Positions 45,018-54,888 are shown, numbered from the stretch's first letter. The stretch: 64,000 nt of DNA from Fusibacter sp. A1 (GCF_004125825.1 NZ_QQWI01000007.1:62001-126000); one strand, 5' to 3'. A program made the numbers and translations. Notes: generated from the letters alone by a model not told the origin.

Positions 45018-45839
45018 TTAATCGTCCAAAGACCTACTGATGTTCTTATCTATGATCTTGCTTCGATAAAACTCGTAATAATCAAATTCGCTTAGACGTA
45101 ATATTTTGATGCTGTCATCGGCTACACAGACATTCAGTTCGGATATGTAGTCGTTGGACACCTTCGCACCATCACATGCTACGATAACCTCTCTGCTTTT
45201 GGCTTTAACCACTTTAAAATCAAAAACGGTATCCATCGGTACGACCATGCTGGTCTTAAGCGGCCGATTGATGGAATTGTCATTGGGGTTGAGCGGTGTC
45301 ACCTGATAAACAGGCAGCTCTGAATGTGTTGCGACCCCTCCCGCCCAAATGGCGTATCCGGTCGCCCCTATGGGAGTTGAGATGATGAACCCGTCTCCGG
45401 TGAAATAGTTGAAGGGCTTGTTATTGATAAAAAGCTTCACTTCCATGAGTCGCGGTTCAAGGTGCTTGATCAGTATCTCATTGAAAGCGTAGTTCACCAC
45501 AGTGTTGCCGTTGACCGTAGCACATGTCACCTTTAGCAGCGGGTAATTTTGAATCTGATAGTCCTTTTTAATTAGCGAGTTCACTAATCCTTCCAGCTCT
45601 GTAGGCCCCACTGTCGGTAAAAAGCCAAGACTGCCTGTGTTGATCCCAATAAATGGCACATGCAGTTCCCGGTGCGTCCTGACAGCGCTTAGCATGGTTC
45701 CGTCACCACCGATGACGATGATAAGCTCCGGACGATGGTCGACTATGATAAAATGCTTTTGCTTCAATAATCTGATCAAGTTCTTTTTAGCCCCCAAACT
45801 TTCGGGCTTATAGTTGTGGTGAATCATCACACGTTTCAT
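45018..45839 (-). CDS. nadK: NAD kinase
   Basis: 273 residues. Phosphorylates NAD to NADP. Motifs: IIVIGGDGTMLSAVR, GINTGSLGFL, and the NAD-binding DGFIISTPIGATGYA; the Asn-Glu pair is in VNYAFNEI. The start at 45839 has GAGGTAGAT; an ORF extension to 45896 overlaps the preceding membrane protein gene. It lies in a unit with rnhB and yraN. Confidence 0.96.
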   Translation of the reverse strand: MKRVMIHHNYKPESLGAKKNLIRLLKQKHFIIVDHRPELIIVIGGDGTMLSAVRTHRELHVPFIGINTGSLGFLPTVGPTELEGLVNSLIKKDYQIQNYPLLKVTCATVNGNTVVNYAFNEILIKHLEPRLMEVKLFINNKPFNYFTGDGFIISTPIGATGYAIWAGGVATHSELPVYQVTPLNPNDNSINRPLKTSMVVPMDTVFDFKVVKAKSREVIVACDGAKVSNDYISELNVCVADDSIKILRLSEFDYYEFYRSKIIDKNISRSLDD

Positions 45840-45849
45840 ATCTACCTCA

Positions 45850-46599
45850 TTACTTTCCTCTTTGGAACATACGTTTTTGTCTAGTCGTCGAATCAAGTCG
45901 TGAGAACAATAGACCTCTATATATCATCGTATACCCCAATGTAAACTGCAATACTACGATTAAGACGACAATGGATAAGGATTGTGCTACTGCGCTTGGT
46001 AAATTTACAAAAACCTTGCTAAAGCCAATCATCAGTCCCTGATAGATGAAATAATTCGCAGCAAAAAGCAGAATATTCGGCACATACCATTCGAGCAGGT
46101 TGACCTTAACAAAACTCATTGAGTACTTCACGCTGTCCATTTCACTGTGATGCTTCTTATAAGTCACTTCTGGTAGCGCATTGAACACCACAAAGCAAGC
46201 GATCATAAATAAAAGGCTAAGCGCAAAGCCTATAAATCCAGACACCAGCGGAACCACCAGAAGCTGTATTAAAAGATTGGCCACCCAAAAGATGAACATG
46301 ATTCCGAATATTTTTCGCATATAGACCGTAAATCCGTTCTTGACATCATCCCACTCAGTCTTATAGCCCGAAGTCGCTCTGTCAATCAGATAAAAATAAT
46401 TGGAAAGCACCAGCGCATAACCCAAGAGCGTCACAATCAGACCGAACAAAGGCAGCATCGAACCCAGGTAAGAGGTTGCAAACACGAGCGGTCCGTAGAT
46501 CAGACCCACATACATGAGCAGATGGTGTTCGCCGATAAGTTTGTTTGTCTTTTTAAACGCAGTATAGTTCGTATCAAACAGATCAAGTAGTATTTTCAT
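45850..46599 (-). CDS. Multi-pass membrane protein of unknown function
   Basis: 249 residues with about six hydrophobic helices (near 25-45, 45-70, 100-120, 120-150, 175-195 and 210-235) and a conserved-looking loop YLIDRATSGYKTEWDDVKNG. It resembles the DUF975/GlpM-type membrane domains in topology only. Its ATG overlaps the radical SAM stop (TAATG), so the two are translationally coupled. Confidence 0.7.
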   Translation of the reverse strand: MKILLDLFDTNYTAFKKTNKLIGEHHLLMYVGLIYGPLVFATSYLGSMLPLFGLIVTLLGYALVLSNYFYLIDRATSGYKTEWDDVKNGFTVYMRKIFGIMFIFWVANLLIQLLVVPLVSGFIGFALSLLFMIACFVVFNALPEVTYKKHHSEMDSVKYSMSFVKVNLLEWYVPNILLFAANYFIYQGLMIGFSKVFVNLPSAVAQSLSIVVLIVVLQFTLGYTMIYRGLLFSRLDSTTRQKRMFQRGK

Positions 46600-48299
46600 T
46601 AGTAGAACTCCTTCAACTCTTTTACATTTGCCGTATCCAATAGTCTGATTGCTTCGTCATTTTTGAACTTCACATAATAGAGCTCATCGTCAGTCATTCT
46701 TTTTTCAAAAATATGATAGTTGGACTTAAAGACCGTCATAAGCTTGATCAACTGCTTAGCAGACTGCTCTTTGAGTGAGGTTGGGATCATCTCAGGATGA
46801 TTCCTTATCACATCATGCCATTTGCCATGGGTTTCCACCCGCATGTGGGATAGGCTCTTCGGTAGTTTCTGATTCACGTTCAAAAGGTCAAACGCCAATA
46901 AACCTTCCACCATCTCCACCGTCGAAGACGTATGCTCGACGATCATGTCACGCAGCAAAATCAGCCGATTATCAAATCCATCGGGAAAACTATGTAGCTG
47001 ATTATGTATCAGCACCGCACCAATTTGTTGATAAAACCGGTAAGGTGAGTCGATGCTTTTATAAAGATGAGCCAGAGTATTTGTAAACAGCTCCGCATTA
47101 TGATAGGATTCGACACCTTCTTCACAGGCCACCAGATCCTGCTTTTGCAAAAAACTCAAATAACGATTTTGGTAAAACTCATAAGGAGGATGCTCATCGT
47201 ACACATACCCGTGTTCCTTAAGCTGCTCTTTAATCAGCGAACCGTGCAGGATTTTAAGCATTCCAAGCTGCAGATGGTCAGGACCAAGCGCCAACACATC
47301 GTTAAAACTTTTTTCAAACTCCTCCACACCCTCGTAAGGCAGACCGGCGATCAGATCCAGATGCGTATGGCAGTTGTCTAAAGCACAGAGTTTCTCGACC
47401 ATTGCAAGCGAGCTGATGGGCATGTTTCTTTGTATGGCTTTGATGGTCCGTTCATTGGTCGATTGGATACCGATTTCAAACTGAACCAGGTTTTTACGTA
47501 GTGTCGCAATTTTACTTATCAGCTTATCGTTTAAAAGTGTGGGGCTCAGCTCGAAATGGCAGGTGGTCACACCATTGTCGATTTCCTTGATGTAGTCCAT
47601 GATCGCAATCGCTCGGTCGACCGGCGCGTTAAAGGTCCGGTCCACAAATTTGATCACAGGGGTATTCGCCCTAAAGAACCTCGCTAAATCCAGCTTCACC
47701 TGTTCAATCGACTTATACCTCAGTTTAGATCCTCGTGCGGACATGCAGTAACTGCAGGTGTAGGGACAGCCTCTTGAGCTTTCATAATATGCAATCTTGA
47801 ATGTTTCAAGCTCCGAATCCGTGTAGGGAACCCCTAGTCCACTTATATCCATGAGCGCTGGTTCTGCTACGATTCCCTTTAACAGGCTGAGGTAAGCAAG
47901 AAGCATCTTCGGGTCGGACTCATAAAGCTGACCGATTTTTGTAAACCATGTCTCGCCTTCATTTTTTAAAATGACATCGATATAATCATGTTTTTTCAGC
48001 CAGTCCTCATCGTGAAAGCTTACTTCTGGCCCGCCAAGAATGATTTTAGCAGCGCTATCAAGCATCTTGATCGCTTTGGACAATTTTAGAACCAGGTCGA
48101 TATTCCAGATATAGCAAGAAAACAGATAGACTTGGCTATCCATTTCTCTAATCGCACTTAAGATTAAGTTTGCCGACTGATTGATTGTGAAACTTTGATG
48201 TAATACAGGAAGATGGTAATTTGATGCGATCTCCCTAAAATATCTCAGTGCAAGGTTGTTGTGGACAAACTTTGCATTGATCTCTATCATTTGAATCAT
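46599..48299 (-). CDS. B12-binding-type radical SAM protein (DUF4080-like)
   Basis: 566 residues. The N-terminal cobalamin-binding-like Rossmann domain (1-145: IILGGPEVSF, DVILKNEGE) is followed by a radical SAM core with Cys178, Cys182 and Cys185 in RGCPYTCSYCMS. It then has a C-terminal region like DUF4080 (about 400-550). The B12 DxHxxG motif is not evident, so cobalamin binding may be lost. Substrate unknown. First gene of the minus-strand unit ending at 39.4 kb. ATG at 48299 behind GAGGTTCAAT. Confidence 0.88.
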   Translation of the reverse strand: MIQMIEINAKFVHNNLALRYFREIASNYHLPVLHQSFTINQSANLILSAIREMDSQVYLFSCYIWNIDLVLKLSKAIKMLDSAAKIILGGPEVSFHDEDWLKKHDYIDVILKNEGETWFTKIGQLYESDPKMLLAYLSLLKGIVAEPALMDISGLGVPYTDSELETFKIAYYESSRGCPYTCSYCMSARGSKLRYKSIEQVKLDLARFFRANTPVIKFVDRTFNAPVDRAIAIMDYIKEIDNGVTTCHFELSPTLLNDKLISKIATLRKNLVQFEIGIQSTNERTIKAIQRNMPISSLAMVEKLCALDNCHTHLDLIAGLPYEGVEEFEKSFNDVLALGPDHLQLGMLKILHGSLIKEQLKEHGYVYDEHPPYEFYQNRYLSFLQKQDLVACEEGVESYHNAELFTNTLAHLYKSIDSPYRFYQQIGAVLIHNQLHSFPDGFDNRLILLRDMIVEHTSSTVEMVEGLLAFDLLNVNQKLPKSLSHMRVETHGKWHDVIRNHPEMIPTSLKEQSAKQLIKLMTVFKSNYHIFEKRMTDDELYYVKFKNDEAIRLLDTANVKELKEFY

Positions 48300-48387
48300 A
48301 TTGAACCTCTTATTCTATTAATCGTCAATCCTTATTAATTGTAACATGACTTTACCTACTTATATACGGCTTTTTAAGCTTATTCAC

Positions 48388-48416
48388 TTGATATCGTCGT
48401 CTCTTTATTGTACCTT
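48388..48416 (+). promoter_or_regulatory. Possible promoter of the 48470 gene
   Basis: TTGATA (48388-48393), 17-bp spacer, TACCTT (48411-48416), about 55 bases before the start codon. The -10 is weak. Confidence 0.4.
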
Positions 48417-48469
48417 ATAAACAGGAATGTAATTTAGATGGGTGTAACACCATAAAAGGAGGACGGCAC

Positions 48470-48967
48470 ATGGCAATCATGTCTTCGCGTTTAATCCGCC
48501 ATGATATGTGTAAACAAGAACTAAATAGTATGGGAGCAAAAGTTTTAGACCTGCAAGGTGTCATGACCTTCGTGAAATTCAGGTTCAACGATACAAAAAT
48601 CGCATATATTTACAACATCCGCCCTGACAACACTTATTTTTTTGAGCGTGTCAAACCTTATGCCATGGCGATTGGAGAATTCGCATCTGAAGAAGAGATT
48701 ATCGACTTGATAAAAATCGATATCGAACAGTTCAAAAATGCCATGCATTCTTCAAACTTCAACAAATTCATTGAAATCGACTCCGATATCGCAAAGACTG
48801 TCCGTATCTTCGAAGACTTATATCTTTATTACAATATCAGAAAAGAAGATCTTGAGTCCCTCGCAAGTGAAGTCAGCGACATGCTTGCAGCGATCAGAAA
48901 AATCAAGGATTCGTCCGAGCGTGTCTATTTCAAAAAAGATCCGGATAGTTTTAAAGACACAGTGTGA
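48470..48967 (+). CDS. Conserved-looking cytoplasmic protein of unknown function
   Basis: 165 residues, no signal peptide. Begins MAIMSSRLIRHDMCKQEL and consists of mixed alpha/beta then helical segments (EIIDLIKIDIEQFKNAMH, KTVRIFEDLYLYYNIRKEDL). No family is recognised. It has a ribosome binding site (AGGAGG) and sits alone between the radical SAM and nhaC units on the opposite strand, with its own terminator. Confidence 0.75.
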   Translation: MAIMSSRLIRHDMCKQELNSMGAKVLDLQGVMTFVKFRFNDTKIAYIYNIRPDNTYFFERVKPYAMAIGEFASEEEIIDLIKIDIEQFKNAMHSSNFNKFIEIDSDIAKTVRIFEDLYLYYNIRKEDLESLASEVSDMLAAIRKIKDSSERVYFKKDPDSFKDTV

Positions 48968-48973
48968 TACACG

Positions 48974-49012
48974 AAAACGCCTGCAGCAAACTAAGCTGTC
49001 AGGCGTTTTTAA
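48974..49012 (+). terminator. Terminator of the 48470 gene
   Basis: AAAACGCCTG/CAGGCGTTTT stem (48974-49009) with a 16-base loop that includes CAGC/GCTG pairing, then TTTTT. Confidence 0.82.
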
Positions 49013-49057
49013 TAAAAAAGCGGTATCAAGAAAAGTTAACTTCTCTTGATACCGCTT
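49010..49057 (-). terminator. Terminator of nhaC
   Basis: Fourteen-bp stem AAGCGGTATCAAGA/TCTTGATACCGCTT (49018-49057) followed by TTTTTATT on the minus strand, 27 bases after the nhaC stop. Confidence 0.88.
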
Positions 49058-49083
49058 AATTTATTTGTTATTGATAGGCGTTT

Positions 49084-50505
49084 CTATACCGCTTTTGTCT
49101 CTTCTTTAGAATCAACATACTCGATAGAGAATCCAGTGTAACCCCAAAGGATTGCAATAAGTGGGTTAACCCAGTTAAGAATCGTATATGGCACGTAAGT
49201 CCAAGGAGTTAAACCAAGTGTTCCGATCATGTAAGCACCACATGAGTTCCAAGGGACAAGTGGAGATGTAAGTGTAGCACAGTCTTCAAGTGTTCTTGAA
49301 AGGTTCTTAGGATGCAAACCACGCTTGTCGTATTCTTCTTTGTACATTCTACCAGGAATTACGATTGCAAGGTATTGGTCACCAGCAATGACGTTCATGA
49401 TAAGAGAAGTAACGATTGTAGTTGTAATAAGACTACCTGTTGATTTAGCAAATTTAAGCATTGCTTGAGCGATTGCGCGAAGCATACCTGTTTTCTCCAT
49501 TACGCCACCAAACATCATGGCACAAAGGATAAGAGATACAGTCCACATCATACCGTCAAGTCCGCCGCCGCTTACAAGGTCATCAACGATAGCATTGCCA
49601 GTTTCGATACCAAAACCGTAGTGCATAGAGTCGATAACACTGTTAAAGTCAGCTTTTTGGAAGATGAAGGCAAAGATCGCACCGATCACACCACCTGAGA
49701 ATAAGCCAGGAATCGCAGGAATCTTAAGGATAACCATACCGATTACAAGGATTGGTGCAAGTAATAATAGCGGATTCAAGTTGAAGCTGCTAGAAAGTGC
49801 AGTTGTGATACCGTCTACTGCCGCTTGATCGATAACGCCTTGAGAGTATTTGATACCAAGTACTCCGAAGAAGATAAGTGCGATAACATACGACGGACCA
49901 GTAGTGTAAATCATGTGTCTGATATGGTCGAACAGGTTAGCGCCTGCGATACCAGGAGCTAGGTTAGTCGTATCAGAAAGTGGAGACATCTTGTCGCCGA
50001 AGTAAGCGCCAGAGATGATAGCACCACCGATAACCTCAGTTGGGATACCAAGACCCTGACCAACACCCATAAGAGCGATACCGACTGTAGCAGCTGTTGT
50101 CCATGAAGAACCAGTTGCTAGTGATACGAATGAAGTGATAAGTAATGTAGCAACTAAGAAGATAGCTGGATTCATTACTTGTAGTCCCCAATAGATCATC
50201 GCTGGAACTACACCTGATTGCAACCATGTTCCGATTACAACACCGATAATCATAAGAATTAGGATCGCACCCATCGATGCCTTGATGATATCTACGATAC
50301 CTTCTTCAATTTCTTCCCATTTGTAGTTAAGTCCGAATACTGCGACTACAACTGCAAGCATTGCTGATGAAAGTAGTGGAATATGTACATCAATCCAACC
50401 AGACTCCCAAACATTGTTGACCATCATGGCATACGCTAAAAACGCGACTAAGAAAATTACTGGAATAAGTGCTATGCCCAGCGTTGCCGTTTTCTTTTGC
50501 TTCAT
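49084..50505 (-). CDS. nhaC: NhaC-family Na+/H+ antiporter
   Basis: 473 residues with about eleven transmembrane helices. The NhaC-type core has LATGSSWTTAATVGIALMGVG and SGAYFGDKMSPLSDTTNLAPG near residues 135-190, and TSPLVPWNSCGAYM near the C-terminus. Exports Na+ for H+. Malate/lactate variants of this family exist, so the exact substrate is not certain. Start ATG at 50505 behind GGGAGGGG. Upstream is a cre-like box. Confidence 0.92.
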   Translation of the reverse strand: MKQKKTATLGIALIPVIFLVAFLAYAMMVNNVWESGWIDVHIPLLSSAMLAVVVAVFGLNYKWEEIEEGIVDIIKASMGAILILMIIGVVIGTWLQSGVVPAMIYWGLQVMNPAIFLVATLLITSFVSLATGSSWTTAATVGIALMGVGQGLGIPTEVIGGAIISGAYFGDKMSPLSDTTNLAPGIAGANLFDHIRHMIYTTGPSYVIALIFFGVLGIKYSQGVIDQAAVDGITTALSSSFNLNPLLLLAPILVIGMVILKIPAIPGLFSGGVIGAIFAFIFQKADFNSVIDSMHYGFGIETGNAIVDDLVSGGGLDGMMWTVSLILCAMMFGGVMEKTGMLRAIAQAMLKFAKSTGSLITTTIVTSLIMNVIAGDQYLAIVIPGRMYKEEYDKRGLHPKNLSRTLEDCATLTSPLVPWNSCGAYMIGTLGLTPWTYVPYTILNWVNPLIAILWGYTGFSIEYVDSKEETKAV

Positions 50506-50782
50506 ATAGAAACCCCTCCCTATTTATCCTGTTCTCACGCAATGTGAAAACGTTATCCTTAGTATACAGGCGACTTACAAAAAAATTCATAAAAATACAT
50601 ATAAATTTTAACGCGTTGTAACACCTCTTACTTTCTCGTCATATATTGCATGAATATGCACATACGCCTTTAAGCATTATCCAACTCGCCGCATCCGTAC
50701 CGTTTCGGTGCCGATGCTTATGTTTACCACCTGTATCGATATGCATAGTTTTGCATAAATCCCTTTCCGTGTCAATAAAAAT
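50506..50782 (-). other. nhaC upstream region with TATACT and cre-like box
   Basis: A -10-like TATACT (50561-50566, minus strand) lacks a convincing -35. Between it and nhaC, TGAAAACGTTATCC (50545-50558) on the plus strand matches 13 of 14 cre consensus positions over the likely transcription start. The rest of the interval to 50782 shows no gene or other named element. Confidence 0.45.
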
Positions 50783-50798
50783 AAGCGCTTTCGCGCTT
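50773..50798 (-). terminator. Terminator of the GlnK/GlnL-like operon
   Basis: AAGCGC-GAAA-GCGCTT hairpin (50783-50798), then ATTTTTATT on the minus strand, about 25 bases after the response regulator stop. Confidence 0.8.
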
Positions 50799-50824
50799 TA
50801 AAAATTAATTTTTATGTATTTTTT

Positions 50825-51667
50825 TTATTCTGTATGCAGTAAAAGGTTCTCAATAAACTTCTTAACGCTGATTTTTCCTCCACCGCTTCTGTTGCCTCTG
50901 ATGAAATCCATTTCAGCCTTGACGCTTTCAAAATCATAAAGCGTTGACGAAAATCTCATGAACGTATCGTTCATATAATCTTCTATACCCAGATTTGCAA
51001 GATTGACAAGACCACGATTGATCGCCCTACGAATTCTTTGCTCCATGGCCTTTGGTTGCTTGGACAAGGACTGGCAAATATCATTGATGCGAAGTCCTCT
51101 TTGAAGCTCTGGATTTTCGATGACGTATTCGCACAACTTCAAAATATCATCCCCACCAGCTTCACCCATGATTCCAATCTTAGAAAAGATGATCTTTAGC
51201 TTTGCGATCTGATTGTCTTGAATCTTTTTATATGGCGTTTCAATATTCTGGCTGGCATTGTCATTGAAAAACGACTTCATCATATCGAACTTTCTAGAGA
51301 GCTCGATCTGCTCCATCACATTCTTGATGACTCTGGTGACCTCCATTTGATTGATCGGCTTTGCGATGAAAAACTCGATTCCTGCCTCATATGACTTTTG
51401 AACCATTTCCTTTGTGGACACTTGAGACAGCATGATGAACTTGACACTATCCAATTTTGATTTTATGGTTTCCACAAGCCTTGCACCATCCATACCGGGC
51501 ATCAGAAAATCCACCACCACGATATCGGGTTTTAAAAGTAGAATCTCATCGACTGCCTCTACACCACTCGTCGCAAAACCAAGCACTTCACCGAGCGCCG
51601 CATCCTCTATGATGTTTTCAACAATCCTTACAATTTGAATATGATCATCAACGATAAAAAATTTCAT
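50825..51667 (-). CDS. GlnL/YcbB-type response regulator
   Basis: 280 residues. Receiver domain with DD at the N-terminus (FFIVDDHIQ), acceptor Asp in VVVDFLMPGMDG and the Lys in FFIAKPINQ. The C-terminal YcbB-type domain (about 160-270: RINDICQSLSKQPKAMEQRI, RAINRGLVNLANLGIEDYM) binds DNA. In B. subtilis GlnK-GlnL activates the glutaminase/glutamine transporter genes; those targets are absent here. It overlaps the kinase by 20 bases. Confidence 0.9.
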   Translation of the reverse strand: MKFFIVDDHIQIVRIVENIIEDAALGEVLGFATSGVEAVDEILLLKPDIVVVDFLMPGMDGARLVETIKSKLDSVKFIMLSQVSTKEMVQKSYEAGIEFFIAKPINQMEVTRVIKNVMEQIELSRKFDMMKSFFNDNASQNIETPYKKIQDNQIAKLKIIFSKIGIMGEAGGDDILKLCEYVIENPELQRGLRINDICQSLSKQPKAMEQRIRRAINRGLVNLANLGIEDYMNDTFMRFSSTLYDFESVKAEMDFIRGNRSGGGKISVKKFIENLLLHTE

Positions 51668-52943
51668 GTGAATTTACCTCAATTTGATTTCTAGGAATTT
51701 TGATCACAAACGACGTGCCTAAGCCAACCTTTGACTCGACTTCGATCGTACCCTTAAACTTATCTGTGACAATATCCCAAACAAGCGTTAGGCCGACTCC
51801 TCTACTGATATCTCCGGTAATCGCATTAAACTTGGTGGAGAATCCGGGTTCGAAGATATGATCGAGATTTCGTTCGCGTATTCCAGAGCCGTTATCCTTT
51901 ACTATCATAACACAATACTCATCATGAATAAATTCATCTAGTTCGACAATACCGAAGGAATTTTCAGAAACAGCCTCCATCGCGTTATTAAGCAGGTTTC
52001 TTAAAATCGTCATCACAAGATAATGTTCTCTAACATAGAAATTGGACTTACACCTTACACTCAACACCACGTTCTTATAATGTTCTGCGGTCAGTTTTCC
52101 GTGATGTTCAAGGATATTATATAGGTCTTTAAGTTTCATCACTTCAAATTCCTGTGCGTTCCCGGTCACCGACTCAAGTCCATCAATCACCTGAATGTAA
52201 TTCTTCTTGATTTCATGGACTTCTTTGGCTATTTCGAGCGCTTGATTCGATATGTCGTTATTCCTGCTCTGCGTAGTCTCATACAAGGAATAAGCTTCAT
52301 TCATCACAGATTCTATATGCCTCATGTTGCGCTTCATCAGATAGGTCTCGCTGTTGAGATTGGCAGTGAGCATGACAAGATGCTTGTACCTCAAGTCGTG
52401 CTCGTCCCTTTTTAAAAGCGAAGTATAATATTTGAAGATCAATACGATAGTGATAGCGCTCACTGCTCTCACACAGGCGATCACAAGCAGTATGGGTATG
52501 TCACCGAAAACACCCAGTGAGTTGATTTTCGTTCTAAATAACAGTTCAAGTACGTTGGATGCGAAGTCGTTTAAAAGAATTACAGTGAACCATCTTGAAA
52601 GGTTCGCATTCTCTGATTTGGTATAAAAGTAGTAGTAGATGGTTCCATAGGACAAATCGAAAATAAAGGTAGGATACTCCATCATAAAGGCGTCGAGAAG
52701 CGAACCATATAATGATAGCCCGAACAAGCTCCTCATGACAAGACCGATTGTCATGATATAAAATGCCTGTACGATCGGATTCACCTTTGGATTGTAGTAT
52801 AGGAAAATCGGGAGCAGTATTACCGATAACGAAACTCTAAAGCCACCCAAAAAAAGCTCCAAGTAAAGCTGAGTGGCAATCGAATCGATAATCGCTATTC
52901 CAATCATCAACGGTATATAATGTTTTTTCAGCCAATTCAACAT
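51648..52943 (-). CDS. GlnK/YcbA-type sensor histidine kinase
   Basis: 431 residues. Five or six N-terminal membrane helices (about 10-185) are followed by a dimerisation helix with the likely phospho-His in AKEVHEIKKNYIQV and a GHKL ATPase domain: N box LRNLLNNAMEAV, G1 KDNGSGI, G2 GDISRGVGL. The arrangement and partner fit the GlnK group. It lies between tyrS and nhaC. Ligand unknown; glutamine is only the family precedent. Confidence 0.88.
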   Translation of the reverse strand: MLNWLKKHYIPLMIGIAIIDSIATQLYLELFLGGFRVSLSVILLPIFLYYNPKVNPIVQAFYIMTIGLVMRSLFGLSLYGSLLDAFMMEYPTFIFDLSYGTIYYYFYTKSENANLSRWFTVILLNDFASNVLELLFRTKINSLGVFGDIPILLVIACVRAVSAITIVLIFKYYTSLLKRDEHDLRYKHLVMLTANLNSETYLMKRNMRHIESVMNEAYSLYETTQSRNNDISNQALEIAKEVHEIKKNYIQVIDGLESVTGNAQEFEVMKLKDLYNILEHHGKLTAEHYKNVVLSVRCKSNFYVREHYLVMTILRNLLNNAMEAVSENSFGIVELDEFIHDEYCVMIVKDNGSGIRERNLDHIFEPGFSTKFNAITGDISRGVGLTLVWDIVTDKFKGTIEVESKVGLGTSFVIKIPRNQIEVNSHEIFYR

Positions 52944-52967
52944 AATTAACCCCTATTCCTTACGAGT

Positions 52968-53002
52968 GCTTCAAATAAGGGCTGCAGTTGACTGCAGCCC
53001 TT
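52968..53002 (-). terminator. Terminator of tyrS
   Basis: Twelve-bp stem AAGGGCTGCAGT/ACTGCAGCCCTT (52977-53002) with a 2-base centre, then ATTTG on the minus strand, 6 bases after the tyrS stop. The U-tract is weak. Confidence 0.7.
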
Positions 53003-53007
53003 TTATC

Positions 53008-54231
53008 CTACTTGATGATCAATTGGTGGAATATCTTCTTACCCTTTTGCAGGAGCGCCTTGCCCTCTACAAAATCTGCTTCTGTCAGCACATAGGTGAA
53101 ATCAGTCACCTTTTTCTCATTAAGCGACAGACCGTTTTGCTGCACCAACCTTCTCACTTCTGATTTTGAACCTACAAGTCCTGCACCGACAAAGGCGTCA
53201 GCGATGGAATATCCATTTAAGACAGCCGATCTTTCCACATCACTGGATGGAATGTTATCGCTGTCCTTAGCACCTGCAAATAGTGCTTTTGCAGCATCTA
53301 GCGCAGCAAGTGCAGCCTCTTGTCCATGCACTATTTTTGTCACTTCAAAAGCAAGGATCTCTTTTGCCTTATTAAGCTCAGCGCCTTCCCATGATTCCAT
53401 CACACTGATTTCTTCAAGTGGGAGGTAGGTCAGGAGCTTCATTGTTTTAATCACGTCGGCGTCACTGACATTTCTGAAGTACTGGAAGAACTCAAATGGC
53501 GATGTTTTTTCAGGATCGAGCCATACAGCTCCTTTTTCCGTCTTGCCCATTTTTTTGCCTTCTGATGTGGTAAGAAGATTGAAAGTAACACCAAACGCAG
53601 GCTGTTGACGTTTTCTTCTGATGAGGTCGACACCGCCTAAGATGTTAGACCACTGATCGTTACCGCCCATTTGCAGGTTACATCCGAACTTCTCGTTTAA
53701 GACTAAAAAGTCATACGACTGCATGATCATATAGTTGAATTCTAAGAACGTCAAACCTTTTTCCATTCTTGTCTTGTAGCAGTCTGCCGTAAGCATACGG
53801 TTTACAGAGAAATGTGCGCCTATTTCTCTTAAGAACTCTACATAATTAAGGTTCAGCAGCCATTCGTCATTATTGATCATAATTGCCTTATCGTCGCTAA
53901 AATCGATAAACTTTGAAAGTTGAGTCTTGAAAATTTCAGCGTTTGCATCGATCTGTTCTTTTGTAAGCATCTTTCTCATATCCGTCTTATCTGTCGGATC
54001 ACCTACCATCGTAGTTCCGCCACCGATAAGGACAATTGGTCTGTGCCCTGCTCTTTGCATATGCGACATAGCCATAATCGTCATAAAATGACCTGCCGTC
54101 AAACTGTCGGCAGTCGGGTCGAAACCAATGTAAAACGTCACTTTTTCCTTTTCAAGAAGCTCTGTGATTTCAGCCTCATGAGTCATCTGACCAATAAAAC
54201 CTCTTGCCTTTAAAACATCTAATCCTGTCAT
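53008..54231 (-). CDS. tyrS: Tyrosyl-tRNA synthetase
   Basis: 407 residues. Class I synthetase: [18 protein letters not shown] (HIGH-like) at 34-51, tyrosine-binding YDFLVLN and GGNDQWSNI, and KMGKTEKG as the KMSKS loop near residue 230. A C-terminal S4 RNA-binding domain is present (about 345-405). A tyrosine T-box controls it. ATG at 54231 behind GGAGGTGTTTAG. Confidence 0.98.
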   Translation of the reverse strand: MTGLDVLKARGFIGQMTHEAEITELLEKEKVTFYIGFDPTADSLTAGHFMTIMAMSHMQRAGHRPIVLIGGGTTMVGDPTDKTDMRKMLTKEQIDANAEIFKTQLSKFIDFSDDKAIMINNDEWLLNLNYVEFLREIGAHFSVNRMLTADCYKTRMEKGLTFLEFNYMIMQSYDFLVLNEKFGCNLQMGGNDQWSNILGGVDLIRRKRQQPAFGVTFNLLTTSEGKKMGKTEKGAVWLDPEKTSPFEFFQYFRNVSDADVIKTMKLLTYLPLEEISVMESWEGAELNKAKEILAFEVTKIVHGQEAALAALDAAKALFAGAKDSDNIPSSDVERSAVLNGYSIADAFVGAGLVGSKSEVRRLVQQNGLSLNEKKVTDFTYVLTEADFVEGKALLQKGKKIFHQLIIK

Positions 54232-54242
54232 CTAAACACCTC

Positions 54243-54465
54243 CAAAAAATAAAACACGGCAAATCGCAAGGACGAAAAGCCGTGGTACCACCTTAGTTTA
54301 CACAAATGTGCCTCAAAGTCTATAACGCAACTAACCGGTCTGCTTTCACAGACTTGCTCCAAAGTCGTATTCAACCATCCGTATTTTCGTGTTTTTCACC
54401 AACCAACACGCTCTCTAAAAAATATCGAACCGTCTACTTATCTTTTTCAACGCAACTCTTTTCAA
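54243..54465 (-). promoter_or_regulatory. Tyrosine T-box riboswitch
   Basis: Minus-strand leader of about 220 bases. It has a long stem I with AAAAAGATAAGTAGACGG, a specifier loop with UAC (Tyr codon) at 54367-54369 in GAATACGACT, the highly conserved T-box AAGGTGGTACCACG (about 54278-54291) and an antitermination-capable terminator CACGGC...GCCGTG (54255-54284) followed by TTTTATTTTTT. Uncharged tRNA-Tyr would allow read-through into tyrS. Confidence 0.96.
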
Positions 54466-54466
54466 C

Positions 54467-54496
54467 ATTTTACATGATAACAGAAGCTTTTGTCAA
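54467..54496 (-). promoter_or_regulatory. tyrS promoter
   Basis: TTGACA (54491-54496), 18-bp spacer, TAAAAT (54467-54472) on the minus strand, immediately upstream of the T-box leader and 3 bases after the small-protein stop codon. Confidence 0.85.
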
Positions 54497-54498
54497 TA

Positions 54499-54681
54499 TC
54501 AGTACTCCTTATGGCTCATTTCTATGATGTCCCTGTGGTGACCGAGTCTCAGAATCGATGAGTTTCCACCTTTGACAGCAATTCGTTTACATTCGCAGTA
54601 CGTATAGTTATCTCTATGGTTATGACTTTGAATTATAGCCTTACATTCGCGGCACTGGGCTATGTTTTTAATGATTTTCAT
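54499..54681 (-). CDS. Small Cys-rich protein (DUF7695-like)
   Basis: 60 residues. Two Cys pairs, CRECK and CECK, form a probable metal-binding knuckle; RGHD/GGNSSILRLGHH-type residues follow. It matches, from recollection, small clostridial and phage proteins (DUF7695). Function unknown. The start ATG at 54681 is preceded by AGAGGTGG; GTG at 54687 is an alternative. It lies upstream of the tyrS promoter. Confidence 0.65.
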   Translation of the reverse strand: MKIIKNIAQCRECKAIIQSHNHRDNYTYCECKRIAVKGGNSSILRLGHHRDIIEMSHKEY

Positions 54682-54888
54682 ATCCACCTCTTTTAAAGAT
54701 CATCAATCATGTTTCTATACCATCAATTACATTGTCTCAAATTTCGAATATTCTGACAAGTCAAGTTGCAAAACTAACTGAAATTCGGTCCTATGATTTA
54801 AAACACAGTCCTACTGTCAAATAATCCAACTATTCAAACACTTCGTTTTATGTTAAAGTTAATTAAATGTGTGAAAATGAGGTGAAAC

